From the NCBI GenBank assembly GCA_963749365.1, contig CAVVME010000004.1:434001-498000 (forward strand): a stretch of 64,000 bases of DNA. The letters are read 5' to 3'. The translations under genes and the position numbers were made by a program. Numbering within the stretch: the stretch's first letter is position 1; each line of letters begins with the position of its first letter. Shown in pieces: positions 51,205 through 62,829 of this stretch. This DNA is from WHSW01 sp963749365. Its GTDB lineage: Bacteria; Actinomycetota; Thermoleophilia; Solirubrobacterales; 70-9. Under the pieces are notes generated by a model that did no database searches, was not told where the DNA came from, and saw only the letters and a program-made list of their open reading frames with translations.

Positions 51205-51668
51205 TCAGGGCCGTATGCAGACCACGTAGGGCGTCACCGGCGTGCTGTTCGACTGCTCGTTGGTCAGGGTCTCGATCCTGATCTGCCAGCCCGTCGGCGT
51301 CGGGCCGGCGGGGACGGGTCTGCTCTCAACCACCAGCGCGTGGCGCTTTCCGTCCGCGTAGGAGTATCCCCCTCCGGTCGCGACCTCCCCGAACCCGCAC
51401 TGCGCGGTCGCACTCGAGGCGCCACCCGCGCCGCCGCCGCAGCCGCCCGCCACGGGGTCGTCGGCGGCGTCGAGATAGCCGGTGCTGCCGGCGGGGACCC
51501 CGTCGACGCACCCAGGCCGGACCCGTTGGCGCCCGCGGTGCCGGCACTGCCGACTCGAACCGTCAGCCTGGGGTCGCCCGACGGCGGGATCACGCCGGCG
51601 GCGAGGTCGGCCGCGCCGATGCTCCCGCAGGCGGGATCATCGCTCCCGGCGCGGACTACTCGGGCGGC
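51205..51668 (-). pseudogene. Probable broken gene for a small secreted protein
   Basis: The 492-base gap between the glycosylase and the SnoaL-like gene holds coding-like sequence in two frames. Near 51600-51510 one frame reads GSIGAADLAAGVIPPSGDP and VGSAGTAGANGSGLG. From about 51505 a second frame reads GVPAGSTGYLDAADDPVAGG, TAQCGFGEVATGGGYSYADG and finally TPVTPYVVCIRP, stop at 51205. The ending has the two-Cys 'GE-x-A-T-GGGY ... VVC-x-P' pattern common at the C-termini of actinobacterial secreted proteins. No start with a signal peptide is visible, and the frames do not join. It is either decayed or hit by a base error near 51505. The function is unknown. Confidence 0.42.
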
Positions 51669-51676
51669 AGCGCGGG

Positions 51677-52207
51677 TCAGAGCGGCCGGCGGCGGAGCAG
51701 GTTGCGCGCCAGCGCCTGGCCGATCGTCAGCGGGTGGTTGAACAGGGTCGCGACCCGGCCCCGCACGGTGAGCGGGTCGTGCGCGATCCCGAGCTGGCGC
51801 AGGATCGTGGCGACGTCGAAGTAGACCCGCTCGCAGAACAGCCGGTCGGCGTCGAACAGGAACAGGGCGCAGAACTGCATCTCGAAGTCCCGCCCGGTCG
51901 CCGGCAGGCCGCGGAAGGACCCCAGGTGGGTGCCGCGGAGCAGCGCCTCGACGATCACCGCGTCGTCTGTGTGATGCATCGCGATCAGCTCGTTGCGCTG
52001 GTCGGGGAACGCGGCCCGGGTCTCCTCGAAGTAGGCGGCGACCTCGCGCTCGCCGTCATGGACCTCGCCGGTCGCGATCAGCTCGTAGCGGGGATGGTCG
52101 AAGGTGTCGAGGGTGAGGTCGAACTCGTGCCTGTTCTCCGACTCCATGTGCTCGACCACGATCGCCTCGCGGCGCGCTCGCAGCTCCTGATCGGGCGCGG
52201 AGACCAT
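51677..52207 (-). CDS. SnoaL-like ester cyclase/NTF2-like protein
   Basis: 176 residues. A helical N-terminus (RREAIVVEHMESENRHEFDLTLDTF) leads into the cone-shaped NTF2 fold typical of SnoaL-like cyclases: ELIATGEVHDGEREVAAYFEETRAAFPD, and FRGLPATGRDFEMQFCALFLFDADRL with the RVYFDVATILRQLG ending that is diagnostic of the group. Known members act on polyketides, but most genomic copies have no known substrate. It starts 10 bases after the nadC stop on the same strand. Confidence 0.85.
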   Translation of the reverse strand: MVSAPDQELRARREAIVVEHMESENRHEFDLTLDTFDHPRYELIATGEVHDGEREVAAYFEETRAAFPDQRNELIAMHHTDDAVIVEALLRGTHLGSFRGLPATGRDFEMQFCALFLFDADRLFCERVYFDVATILRQLGIAHDPLTVRGRVATLFNHPLTIGQALARNLLRRRPL

Positions 52208-52217
52208 CGCGGCCAGA

Positions 52218-53054
52218 TTACGCCGGTTCGAGCAGCAGCGAGAGATCGAGCGCCGGCGCCGAGTGGGTCAGGGCCCCGACCGAGATCAGCTCGACGCCGG
52301 TGGCGGCGACCTCGGCGACGTTGTCGAGCGTGATCCCACCCGAGGCCTCGAGGCTCGCGCCGCCGCCGGCCCGGTCGCGCTCGGCGACCGCCTCACGTAG
52401 CTCGGCCGGGTCCATGTTGTCGAGCAGCAGCCGATCCGCGCCGGCTGCGAGCGCCTCGGCCAGCTCGGCCGGGTTCCTGCACTCGACCTCAATCCTGGCG
52501 CCGGGCCGCGCCGCGCGCGCGGCCGTGACGGCGCGGCGCAGGCCTCGCGCGAGCGCGATGTGGTTCTCCTTGATCAGGATCGCGTCGTCGAGCCCGAGGC
52601 GGTGGTTGGCCCCCCCGCCGGCCGCGACCGCGGCCTTCTCGAGCCCGCGCAGGCCTGGCGTCGTCTTGCGGGTGTCGAGGATCGTCGCGCCGGAGCCGTC
52701 GACCGCGGCGACGAAGCGCGCGGTCAGGGTCGCGATCCCCGACAGGTGGCCGAGGAAGTTGAGCGCAGTGCGCTCGCCCGCGAGCAGGGCCCGGGCCGGG
52801 CCGGCGACGAGCGCGACGTCCGCCGGGACCCGCTCGCGCCACTCGCCCTCGCCGACCAGCGGCTCGAACTCGTGGACCCCGGCCTGCTCGAACGTCTCCC
52901 GGGCCGCGGCGAGCCCGAACACGGCCCCCGGCTGTTTCTGGACGATCCGTCCCCGCGCCCCTGCCGTCGCCGGGACGGTCGCCTCCGAGGTGATGTCGCC
53001 TGCCCCGACGTCCTCGGCGAGCGATCGCGCGACCAGCTCCCGAAGACCCTCCAT
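52218..53054 (-). CDS. nadC: Nicotinate-nucleotide pyrophosphorylase (quinolinate phosphoribosyltransferase)
   Basis: 278 residues. NadC motifs are SLAEDVGAGDITSEATVP, ALNFLGHLSGIATLTARFV, ILDTRKTTPGLRGLEK, GGANHRLGLDDAILIKENHI, EVECRNPAELAEAL, LLLDNMDPAELREAV and EASGGITLDNV. It transfers the phosphoribosyl group of PRPP to quinolinate and releases CO2. The ATG overlaps the stop of the FIST gene by one base, so it is part of the leftward array from prfB. nadA, which makes its substrate, is 2 kb further on. Confidence 0.96.
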   Translation of the reverse strand: MEGLRELVARSLAEDVGAGDITSEATVPATAGARGRIVQKQPGAVFGLAAARETFEQAGVHEFEPLVGEGEWRERVPADVALVAGPARALLAGERTALNFLGHLSGIATLTARFVAAVDGSGATILDTRKTTPGLRGLEKAAVAAGGGANHRLGLDDAILIKENHIALARGLRRAVTAARAARPGARIEVECRNPAELAEALAAGADRLLLDNMDPAELREAVAERDRAGGGASLEASGGITLDNVAEVAATGVELISVGALTHSAPALDLSLLLEPA

Positions 53055-54217
53055 CAGGCCGAGCGCGGGAACACCGCGATGGTCGCCGTGAACCCGTGCA
53101 GGAAGTTGCGCCCACCGACAGGGCCGATCTCCCCCGCGCAGAAGAAGCCGCCGGCCGGAGCGCCGAGCGCGTCCTCGAGCGCGCTCGCGTCGTGGTCGGA
53201 GACCTCGAACATGTGCGACCCGCGGCCGTTGCAGGTGAACAGCAGCGCGCCGGCCGCGCCGGCGCTGCCCGCCGCCTGGGATCCGGCGCGCAGCGCGTCG
53301 CGCAGGTCCTGGTCAGCGCTCGCGCCATCGCGGACGTGCATGCGGACCGTCTGCCCGACCCGGACCCGCTCGCCGATCGCGAGCGACCCGGCGTCGGGGT
53401 CGGCGCCGATGATCGGCCGGACGAGGAAATCGCCGCGCTCGTACTCGGGCTGGTTCTCGTCGATCACCAGACCGAGCATCAGGCCCTGGGCCGCGAGCCG
53501 CTGCTCGCCCGGGTCGAGATCGCCGATCGCCTCTCGCAGGCGCTCGATCGCAGGCCTCGAGGCGAGCTCGTTGACGAGGTTGCCGGCGGCCGCTGTGATC
53601 GTCATCTCCGGACCGACCGGGGTCGCCCCCTGCGAGACGCAGGGAATCAACGGGACGCCGGTCAGCGAGCAGGCGACGGCGCCGGAGTGGAGCACGTCCC
53701 CGTCTCGAAACAGCGCCGCGGAGCCGCCGGCGGCGGCGCTCGCGAGGCCACCGAGCACCGGGAGCCCGGGACGGCTCTCGTTCAGATCACCCAGCAGGGC
53801 CTCGGCGCTGAACGTGTACGGGTCGGCGAGCACGATCAGCGCCTCGCCGAGCCGCTCGCGGTCGGGCAGCCCGCTCAGCGCGACGCCGTCCTCGGACGGC
53901 TCTGCCTGGAAATGGTGAGTGACGATCCCGGCCCCGGGAGCGGACAGGGCCCAGACGACGGCGCCGGGCCCGCCCTCGATCTCGCGCCCGCCGCCGACCA
54001 CACCGCCAGCGCCGCACCCGATCAGCGACGCGGGCTCGAGCCGCCCGTGTACCTCGGAGAGGATCGGCTTGGCGTGTCCGATGTGCGGCGCGCCGGCGAA
54101 CACGAGCGCCAGGTCGCAGCTCCCGCCCAGGCCTCGTGCGGCCGCGTCGGCCGCCTCGGAGAACGCCGCGACCGGGTCGACTTCGTCGGAGACGCCCACG
54201 GCGATGCTTACCGCCAT
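53054..54217 (-). CDS. FIST domain protein (FIST N and C)
   Basis: 387 residues, soluble. The N-terminal half has CDLALVFAGAPHIGHAKPILSEV, LIGCGAGGVVGGGREIEGGPG and LPVLGGLASAAAGG. The C-terminal half has GLMLGLVIDENQPEYERGDFLVRPIIG and GALLFTCNGRGSHMF, ending GGFFCAGEIGPVGGRNFLHGFTATIAVF. These are the FIST_N/FIST_C blocks; the domain is thought to sense small ligands such as amino acids. No kinase or cyclase is attached. It is coupled to nadC (one-base overlap) and overlaps the hydrolase gene upstream by 10 bases. Confidence 0.9.
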   Translation of the reverse strand: MAVSIAVGVSDEVDPVAAFSEAADAAARGLGGSCDLALVFAGAPHIGHAKPILSEVHGRLEPASLIGCGAGGVVGGGREIEGGPGAVVWALSAPGAGIVTHHFQAEPSEDGVALSGLPDRERLGEALIVLADPYTFSAEALLGDLNESRPGLPVLGGLASAAAGGSAALFRDGDVLHSGAVACSLTGVPLIPCVSQGATPVGPEMTITAAAGNLVNELASRPAIERLREAIGDLDPGEQRLAAQGLMLGLVIDENQPEYERGDFLVRPIIGADPDAGSLAIGERVRVGQTVRMHVRDGASADQDLRDALRAGSQAAGSAGAAGALLFTCNGRGSHMFEVSDHDASALEDALGAPAGGFFCAGEIGPVGGRNFLHGFTATIAVFPRSA

Positions 54218-55008
54218 GGCTGAACCCTAGGACAGAACTTGCGCACCGCGGCGTTGAAGCGTGCCGGCTGCTCGATGTTGCTCATGTGGCCCGCTCCCGG
54301 GATCCGCACCAGGCGGGCGTCCGGAATCGCGGCGCGGAACTGATCGGCGACGGTGAGCGGTGAGCGGGCGTCCTCCTCCCCCCAGATCAGCAGGGTCGGG
54401 ACACCGATGCGGGGCAGCAGGTCGCGCTGATCGCAGGCCGCGATCGCGATCGCGGTGCGCCGCAGGCTGCTCGGCCGCGTGTCGGCCATGATCGTCTCGA
54501 GCTGGTCAACCGCGCTCGCGGGCGCGCCGGGGGCGAACAGCCCCGGCAGACTCGGCGCGAACTGGTCCTCGGGCATGCTCGCCTGCTCGAGCGCTGCCGA
54601 GAGCCGCTGCGCGCACTCCGCCTCGGACAGGGAGCCCTTCCACCCGGCGTAGGTGTCGGCCAGGATCAGCGAGGCGACCCGATCGGGGTGGCGTCGATAG
54701 AGCTCCAGAGCCAGAACGCCGCCCCAGGACAGCCCGCCGAGGTGGACCGAGGCGAAGCCGAGGGCGTCGATGAAGCGCGCCAGGGCGTCGGCGTAGCCGG
54801 CGAGGCCGAAGTCCTGCGCCGGCTCCGAGGAGCCGCCGGCGCCGGGCTCGTCCCAGGCTATGACCCTGAGCCGGTCGGAGAGGCCGTCGAGCTGTGGTCC
54901 CCACATACGCCCGTCGGAGGCGGCGCCGTGAAGCAGCACGACGGGCGCTCCGTCGCCGGCCTCCCGATAGGCGATCTCCAATCCGCCGTCGATCCGGACG
55001 CTGGGCAC
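54208..55008 (-). CDS. Alpha/beta hydrolase
   Basis: 266 residues from GTG 55008, 2 bases after the prfB stop. Features are VVLLHGAASDGRMWG (oxyanion hole), the nucleophile elbow GGLSWGGVLAL with Ser near residue 95, the acid in LLIWGEEDARSP and the His in IPGAGHMSN, so the Ser-Asp-His triad is complete. A cap region lies near residues 125-190. The type is esterase, lactonase or haloalkane-like; the substrate is unknown. The frame remains open upstream into prfB, but homology begins at VPSVRIDGGLEIAY. Confidence 0.9.
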   Translation of the reverse strand: MPSVRIDGGLEIAYREAGDGAPVVLLHGAASDGRMWGPQLDGLSDRLRVIAWDEPGAGGSSEPAQDFGLAGYADALARFIDALGFASVHLGGLSWGGVLALELYRRHPDRVASLILADTYAGWKGSLSEAECAQRLSAALEQASMPEDQFAPSLPGLFAPGAPASAVDQLETIMADTRPSSLRRTAIAIAACDQRDLLPRIGVPTLLIWGEEDARSPLTVADQFRAAIPDARLVRIPGAGHMSNIEQPARFNAAVRKFCPRVQPWR

Positions 55009-55010
55009 CG

Positions 55011-56127
55011 CTACCGGTGATCGCTCGCGGCGCTGAGCAGGTACTCGCGCACGAACGCGTCCAGGTCCCCGTCGAGGACCCGGTTCGCGTCGCCGACCTC
55101 GAACCCCGTCCGGTGGTCCTTGACCCGGGTCGAGGGATGAAGCGTGTAGCTGCGGATCTGCGACCCCCACTCGGCGGCCTTCTGCTCGCCCCGCTCGACC
55201 GCCAGCTCCTCGGCCCGCTTGCGCTCCTCCTCCTCGAGCAGTCGGGCACGCAGCATCCGCATCGCGGTCACCTTGTTCTGGGTCTGGGAGCGCTCGTTCT
55301 GGCACTGGACCACGATCCCGGTCGGCAGGTGGGTGAGCCGGACCGCGGAGTCGGTCTTGTTGACGTGCTGGCCGCCGGCGCCCGAGGCGCGATAGGTGTC
55401 GACCCGCACCTCCTCCTCGTCGAGGTCGACCGAGACCTCGTCGTCGACGAGCGGCGCGACGTCGACCTGGGCGAAGGCGGTGTGGCGGCGAGACTGGGCG
55501 TCGAAGGGCGAGATCCGGACCAGGCGGTGGACGCCGCGCTCTGCCGCGAACAGCCCGTAGGCGTTCTCGCCCTTGACGATCAGGGTCGCCGACTTGATCC
55601 CCGCCTCCTCGCCCTCGGAGGCCTCCTTGATCTCGACCTCGAAGCCGCGCCGCTCGGCCCAGCGCAGATACATCCGCAGCAGCATCTCCGCCCAGTCCTG
55701 GGAGTCGGTGCCCCCGGCTCCCGAGCGCACGGTGACCACCGCGTCCCCGGAGTCGTACTCGCCGCTGAACAGCCGCGCCTCCTCGAGCTCGGCGAGGCGG
55801 GCCTCGACGCCGGCGAGCTGCGGGCCGAGCTCGGCCGCGAGCTCGGGGTCGTCGGCCGCGAGCTCGGCCAGCTCAGCGAGGTCGGCGACCTCGCCCTCGA
55901 GCCGGCGGAACGCATCGAGCCGTCGCTGCGTACGCGCGTGATCCGCCGAGACCGCCGCCGCGCGTTCGGAGTCGTCCCAGAACCCGGGGGCCCCCATCTC
56001 GGCCTCGAGCTCGCTCAGCCGCGTGGTCAGCCCGGCAGGGTCAAAGGTAGTCCGCGAGCAGGGTCAGGCTCTCGCGGATCTCAGCGATCCGCGCGCTCAC
56101 AGCCTCCTTGGTGCTTCCGTCCGCCAC
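55011..56127 (-). CDS. prfB: Peptide chain release factor 2, with programmed +1 frameshift
   Basis: The gene starts at GTG 56127 (VADGSTKEAVSARIAEIRES) and reaches an in-frame TGA after 28 codons, in the slippery context CTTTGAC (56040-56046). Shifting +1 there gives YLDPAGLTTRLSELEAEMGAPGFW and the full RF2, 371 residues in all. Domain motifs are the tripeptide anticodon SPF in VRISPFDAQSR (UGA/UAA reading) and the catalytic GGQ in ASGAGGQHVNKTDSAVR. Low RF2 levels favour the shift, so the protein controls its own synthesis. It leads a tight leftward array with hydrolase, FIST, nadC and SnoaL-like genes. Without the shift only a part starting inside the protein would be annotated. Confidence 0.95.
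56040..56046 (-). other. prfB programmed +1 frameshift site CTTTGAC
   Basis: Reading leftwards, CTT-TGA-C matches the conserved RF2 frameshift heptamer. The Leu codon CTT slips onto TTT and translation goes on at GAC. The upstream Shine-Dalgarno-like element that stimulates slippage in E. coli (AGGGGG, 3 bases before CTT) is absent here; the sequence is CTCGCGGACTAC. Confidence 0.92.
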
Positions 56128-56138
56128 GCGCGCCTAGC

Positions 56139-56549
56139 TTAGCCGCGGCCCGCGACCAGGCCCGCCGCCGCCAGCGCCTTGGCGGGGTCCTCGAACGGCT
56201 GCCAGCGGCAGATCAGGCCGTCCTCGTCCAGGGTGACGAGGACCGCGATCTCCTCCTCGTCGGCGATCTCGCCGTTCTCCCTCCACAGCCACTGGCGCCG
56301 CAGCAACGCCACCGGCGGATGCCCGTCATCGCGGACCCGATCGACGACCAGGCGCTGGTGAAGCTCGCCCGAGGGACGCCGGGTCGCCCATTCCCTGGCC
56401 TCCTCACGCCCGCGGACGAGTCCGCGCCGGCCCTGGATCTCGATCGACTCCGAGACCGCGCCGGCGAGAGCGTCCAGGTCCTCATCGTTGAAGGCATCGA
56501 CGAACCGCCGCACTCCGTCGTTGACGCGATCGACCTCGGAGGAGTGCAT
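56139..56549 (-). CDS. NTF2-like/SnoaL-like domain protein
   Basis: 136 residues, soluble. VNDGVRRFVDAFNDEDLDALAGAVSESIEIQG is the first helix and strand of a SnoaL_2/DUF4440-type fold, followed by GREEAREWATRRPSGELHQRLVVD and DEDGLICRWQPFEDPAKALAAAGL. It has no clear catalytic residues. Its stop is 11 bases before the prfB start, so it may be the first gene of that unit. The role is unknown. Confidence 0.8.
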   Translation of the reverse strand: MHSSEVDRVNDGVRRFVDAFNDEDLDALAGAVSESIEIQGRRGLVRGREEAREWATRRPSGELHQRLVVDRVRDDGHPPVALLRRQWLWRENGEIADEEEIAVLVTLDEDGLICRWQPFEDPAKALAAAGLVAGRG

Positions 56550-56643
56550 CGGCGCAGGTTAGGGCGGGCGTCCGGCGACCGGCGAGCCGATGCGATTGAC
56601 TACGCGATCGCAGGACGGTGGTCGAGGTCGAGGAGGGACGACG

Positions 56644-58431
56644 ATGCACGGGCGAGGTAAAAGTTGCGAGAACGGGCTGACGCGGCGGGGCTTCGTGGTC
56701 GCCGGCGCCGGGGCGGCCGCTGCCCTGGCGGTCCCGAGCTGGGCGCGGGCGCGGGGTGGCAGCGCTGCCGAGCTGGTCCTGCTCAACGGCCGGGTCCACA
56801 CCGCGGCCGGCGGCGCCGATGCCGAAGCACTCGCGATCAGCGGCGGCAGGATCACCTACGTCGGCTCGACCGCCGGCGCCAGGGCTCTCGCCGGGACGGC
56901 GACCGAGGTGATCGACCTCGCAGGGCGCATGGTGCTGCCCGGAATCCACGATGGCCACATGCATCCCCTGAGTGGCGGCCTCGTGCTGACGCAGCCGTCC
57001 CTCAACTACCGCGAGCTGAACCTGAAGCAGTTCGTGGCCGCGATCCGCAAGCTGCTCGCGCGCTCGGTCGAGGAGGAGCCCGACGGATGGCTCCAGGTCG
57101 AGCTCTGGGACGCGACGGCGATGGACAAGCTGCCGACCAAGGAGGACCTCGACAAGCTCGAGACCTCGCGGCCGATCCTCGTCATCTCGCTCGACGGCCA
57201 CATCGCGCTCGCCAACTCGCGAGCGCTCGAGATCGGCGGCGTCGACGCCTCGACTCCCGACCCACCGGGCGGGGAGATCCGTCGCGGCCCGGGGAGGGAG
57301 CCGACGGGGATCCTGCTCGACAGCGCGATCAACCTCGTCTTCGATCAGATCCCCAAGCGGACGCCGGAGCAGAACGCGAAAGCCCTCGCGGCGGCCCTGC
57401 GGGTGATGGCGAAGCAGGGCATCACCTCGTTTCTCGAGGTCTCGGCCGGGGAGGATGAGCTGGCGGCGCTGGCACTGCTCAGCGACCAGGGCGGGCTCAC
57501 CGCCCGCCCGTCGGTGGCGATCACCGGCGGCTCGAAACTGGCCGAGGACCCGGCGGCGCTGCTCGCCCATGCCGAGCAGCTGCGCACGACCTACGGCCGT
57601 CCGGACATCGCGATCCGCACCGTGAAGCTGTTCTTCGACGGGGTGATCGAGTATCCGACCCAAACCGCGGCCCTGCTCAAGCCCTATCTGGTCAATAAGG
57701 GCACGAAGAAGGACCCGAAGTGGGTGCCGGGCAAGAGCAGGGGGCCGACATACTTCCCGCAGCGGGTGGCCAACGCGGCGATTGCGGCGCTCGACGCCGC
57801 CGGCTGGCAGGTCCACGTGCACGCGATCGGCGACCGCGCCGTGCGCTCGGCCCTCGACGCGTTCGAGCACGCGCGCGGCGCCAACGGCGCGAACGACAAT
57901 CGGCACACGATCTGCCACCTGGAGCTGATCCACCCGAAGGACTTCCGCCGCTTCGCGAAGCTCGGCGTGCTGCCGAGCATGCAGATGCAGTGGGCGGAGC
58001 GCGACAGCTACACGGTCGAGCGCCTGAAGCCCTACCTGGGGACGAAGCGCTGGCGCCACACCTACCCGGCCGGCAGCCTGAAGCGGGCCGGGGCGCTGCT
58101 CTGCGGGGGCAGCGACTGGCCGGTCGACCCCCTGCTTCCGTTCCGCCAGATCGAGATGGCGGTCAACCGAACCGCCGACGAGGTCTACAAGGGCGATCCC
58201 GAGCCGCTGTTCGCCGACCAGGGGCTGAAGCTGCGCGACTCGATCGCGATGCACACACGCAACAGCGCCTTTCAGCTACATCGGGAGGCGCTCAGCGGGC
58301 GGATCGCGGTCGGATTCGCCGCCGACCTCGCCGTCCTCGACCGCGACCTTCTCCGCGTGCCGTTGAAGAAGGTCTCGCGGGCGAAGGTCGAGATGACCCT
58401 CGTCGGTGGCGAGATCGTCCACCGCGCCTAA
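56644..58431 (+). CDS. Amidohydrolase family protein, YtcJ-like, Tat-exported
   Basis: 595 residues from the ATG after GAGGAGGGACGACG. A twin-arginine signal (LTRRGFVVAGAGAAAALAVPSWARA) indicates export in folded form. The amidohydrolase_3 (YtcJ) domain follows: ELVLLNGRVHTAAGG, LPGIHDGHMHPLSGG (metal His-x-His), VKLFFDGVIEYPTQT, VHVHAIGDRAVRSALDAFEHA, CGGSDWPVDPLLPF (metal Asp) and a C-terminal GFAADLAVLDRDLLRV. Such enzymes hydrolyse amides in purine or N-substituted compounds; the substrate is not known. It is convergent with the next gene, with a 4-base gap. Confidence 0.9.
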   Translation: MHGRGKSCENGLTRRGFVVAGAGAAAALAVPSWARARGGSAAELVLLNGRVHTAAGGADAEALAISGGRITYVGSTAGARALAGTATEVIDLAGRMVLPGIHDGHMHPLSGGLVLTQPSLNYRELNLKQFVAAIRKLLARSVEEEPDGWLQVELWDATAMDKLPTKEDLDKLETSRPILVISLDGHIALANSRALEIGGVDASTPDPPGGEIRRGPGREPTGILLDSAINLVFDQIPKRTPEQNAKALAAALRVMAKQGITSFLEVSAGEDELAALALLSDQGGLTARPSVAITGGSKLAEDPAALLAHAEQLRTTYGRPDIAIRTVKLFFDGVIEYPTQTAALLKPYLVNKGTKKDPKWVPGKSRGPTYFPQRVANAAIAALDAAGWQVHVHAIGDRAVRSALDAFEHARGANGANDNRHTICHLELIHPKDFRRFAKLGVLPSMQMQWAERDSYTVERLKPYLGTKRWRHTYPAGSLKRAGALLCGGSDWPVDPLLPFRQIEMAVNRTADEVYKGDPEPLFADQGLKLRDSIAMHTRNSAFQLHREALSGRIAVGFAADLAVLDRDLLRVPLKKVSRAKVEMTLVGGEIVHRA

Positions 58432-58435
58432 CCAA

Positions 58436-59505
58436 CTATCGTGGCGGCAGCGGGAGCCGGACCTTGAAGCGCTGCTTGATCGCGTCGCCCGCGGCGTCAG
58501 TGAGCTTCACCGAGAGTTTCGCGCGGCCGGCGTCGGCGCCGTTCGAGACCCGCAGGGGGATCTTGCCCCGCGGAGGATCGAACCCGGTGGTCCGCGTTCG
58601 GGCGACCGGCCGCCGGCGTTGACGCAGGGACACCTTGGCCTTCAGCGGCTCGGCCGTGCGCGCGCCGACGATGACCAGCCGATGCCCGGCCTTGGTCCCC
58701 CGACCGAGGTGGACCACCGAGCCAGCGACGACCCCAGCGCCGAGCGGCTTCTCCCCGGGGCTGAGCTCGTACGCGCCCCAGGGCGGATTCGCGTTCACCA
58801 CCCGGCCCGGCTCGCAGGTGGCGAGAAAGCTCGCGAACCGGGTCGACCCGCTCTCGGTGATCACCCGGTAGGTCCCGGCCGCGGCCCCGGTCCAGATGAT
58901 CCCGCCGTCGCCTGAGGTCGCGGTCCGCGACGGGTCCGGGATCACGCTCTCGTTGAAGTAGATCGGCTCCGGCAGCGCCGGCTCGGCGCGCGACGTCGCA
59001 CCGGCGACCCCGTGCGGCGTGCGGGCCTGGAAGGTCTCGAAGTCGACCCCCCGCACGTTCCGCGCCGACGCAGTGGTCACGATCACGCACTGCTCCGGCC
59101 GGCCGTCGGGCCCGAACGGCACCGAGAGCAGGGCCGCGAGGCCGTAGTACTCGGCGTCGGCCGGGGTCTGGAAGTTCGCGTTCTCGATCGCCTTGCCGCG
59201 CGTGTGGAAGGTCTGCAGGTCGATCTCGTGGTAGCCGGCCGGCGGTTCGATGTACGGCGTGACCAGTGTCTCGTCCGGGACGGTGAGCTCGTAGTCGCCG
59301 TTGGCGTCGGTGATCGCGGTGGCGCCCAGCTCGCGGACGCGGATCGTGGCGCCGGCGATCGATGTCTCGGAGTGGTTGAAGACGTAGGCGCGACCGGAGA
59401 TCGTCACGGTCGGCTTCGCCGAGCCGGCCGGCCCCGCTTCGATCAGTCCCGCGAGCGTGAGCGCCGCCGCCGCGATCACCGCGAGCGGCCATCGCCTCCG
59501 GGGGG

Positions 59506-59521
<16 letters not shown>
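58436..59521 (-). CDS. Secreted protein with carboxypeptidase-regulatory-like domain
   Basis: 361 residues from GTG 59521. An earlier GTG at 59548 lies inside secA and would add a poor leader. The signal peptide is RRRWPLAVIAAAALTLAGLIEAGPAGSA. Residues 35-110 form a carboxypeptidase-regulatory-like/beta-sandwich domain (ISGRAYVFNHSETSIAGATIRV, AITDANGDYELTVPDE). A middle part has EPIYFNESVIPDPSR, and the C-terminal region is a second Ig-like part ending KLTDAAGDAIKQRFKVRLPLP. It is extracellular, probably structural or adhesive. It overlaps the secA end by 16 bases. I do not recognise the whole-length family. Confidence 0.72.
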
Positions 59522-62373
<2,852 letters not shown>

Positions 62374-62432
62374 CGCGACTCAGGGTACAGAGGGCCTTCG
62401 CCGCGACAGGCGAGCCGCGCCGAGCGACTGGA

Positions 62433-62780
62433 TCAGGCCTCGCGGCGGCGCAGTCGGCCGACCCAGCGACGCGACTTTGCCCGTCCGCGACGCTTCTCGC
62501 GGTCGCGCTTGACCTGGCGGCGGATGTCCTCGGCGACCTCGTGGATCGAGTGCAGCATCTCCGGTGACGCCTCGCGCGCGCGCAGGGTCGCGCCCTTCAG
62601 AAAGAGCGTGGCCTCGGCGATCTGGCTGTCCGAGATCGAGGGATTGCGCTCCTCGGTGAGCTCGACCTCGAGCGTCGCCAGGTCCGAGACCTGACGTCCG
62701 ACCCGGGCAAAGCGCTTCTCGATCGCGTCCCGAAGCTCCTCGGTGACCTCGGTGTTGCGGCCTCTCACCTCGATCCTCAC
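62433..62780 (-). CDS. hpf: Ribosome hibernation promoting factor, short form (HPF/RaiA)
   Basis: 115 residues from GTG 62780, preceded by AGGAG with a 6-base spacing. The S30AE fold is visible: VRIEVRGRNTEVTEELRDAIEKRFARVGRQVSDLATLEVEL, then ATLFLKGATLRAREASPEMLHSIHEVAEDIRRQVKR. It ends in a very basic tail (KRRGRAKSRRWVGRLRRRE). The long-form C-terminal dimerisation domain, usual in actinobacteria, is missing, so 100S dimer formation by this protein alone is not expected. It binds the small subunit decoding centre and silences ribosomes. It lies just upstream of secA, its common position. Confidence 0.9.
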   Translation of the reverse strand: MRIEVRGRNTEVTEELRDAIEKRFARVGRQVSDLATLEVELTEERNPSISDSQIAEATLFLKGATLRAREASPEMLHSIHEVAEDIRRQVKRDREKRRGRAKSRRWVGRLRRREA

Positions 62781-62786
62781 CCTTTG

Positions 62787-62791
62787 CTCCT
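62787..62791 (-). promoter_or_regulatory. Ribosome binding site of hpf
   Basis: AGGAG on the minus strand, 6 bases before GTG 62780. It decides the start in favour of this GTG over the longer in-frame start at 62816. Confidence 0.7.
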
Positions 62792-62829
62792 TTCGCCGTC
62801 GGTCGCGGTCGCCCAAATCGTACGCTCCC

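Noticed and set aside
55011..55997. RF2 starting at the internal ATG 55997
   Set aside because: Conserved N-terminal RF2 sequence continues upstream through CTTTGAC to GTG 56127.
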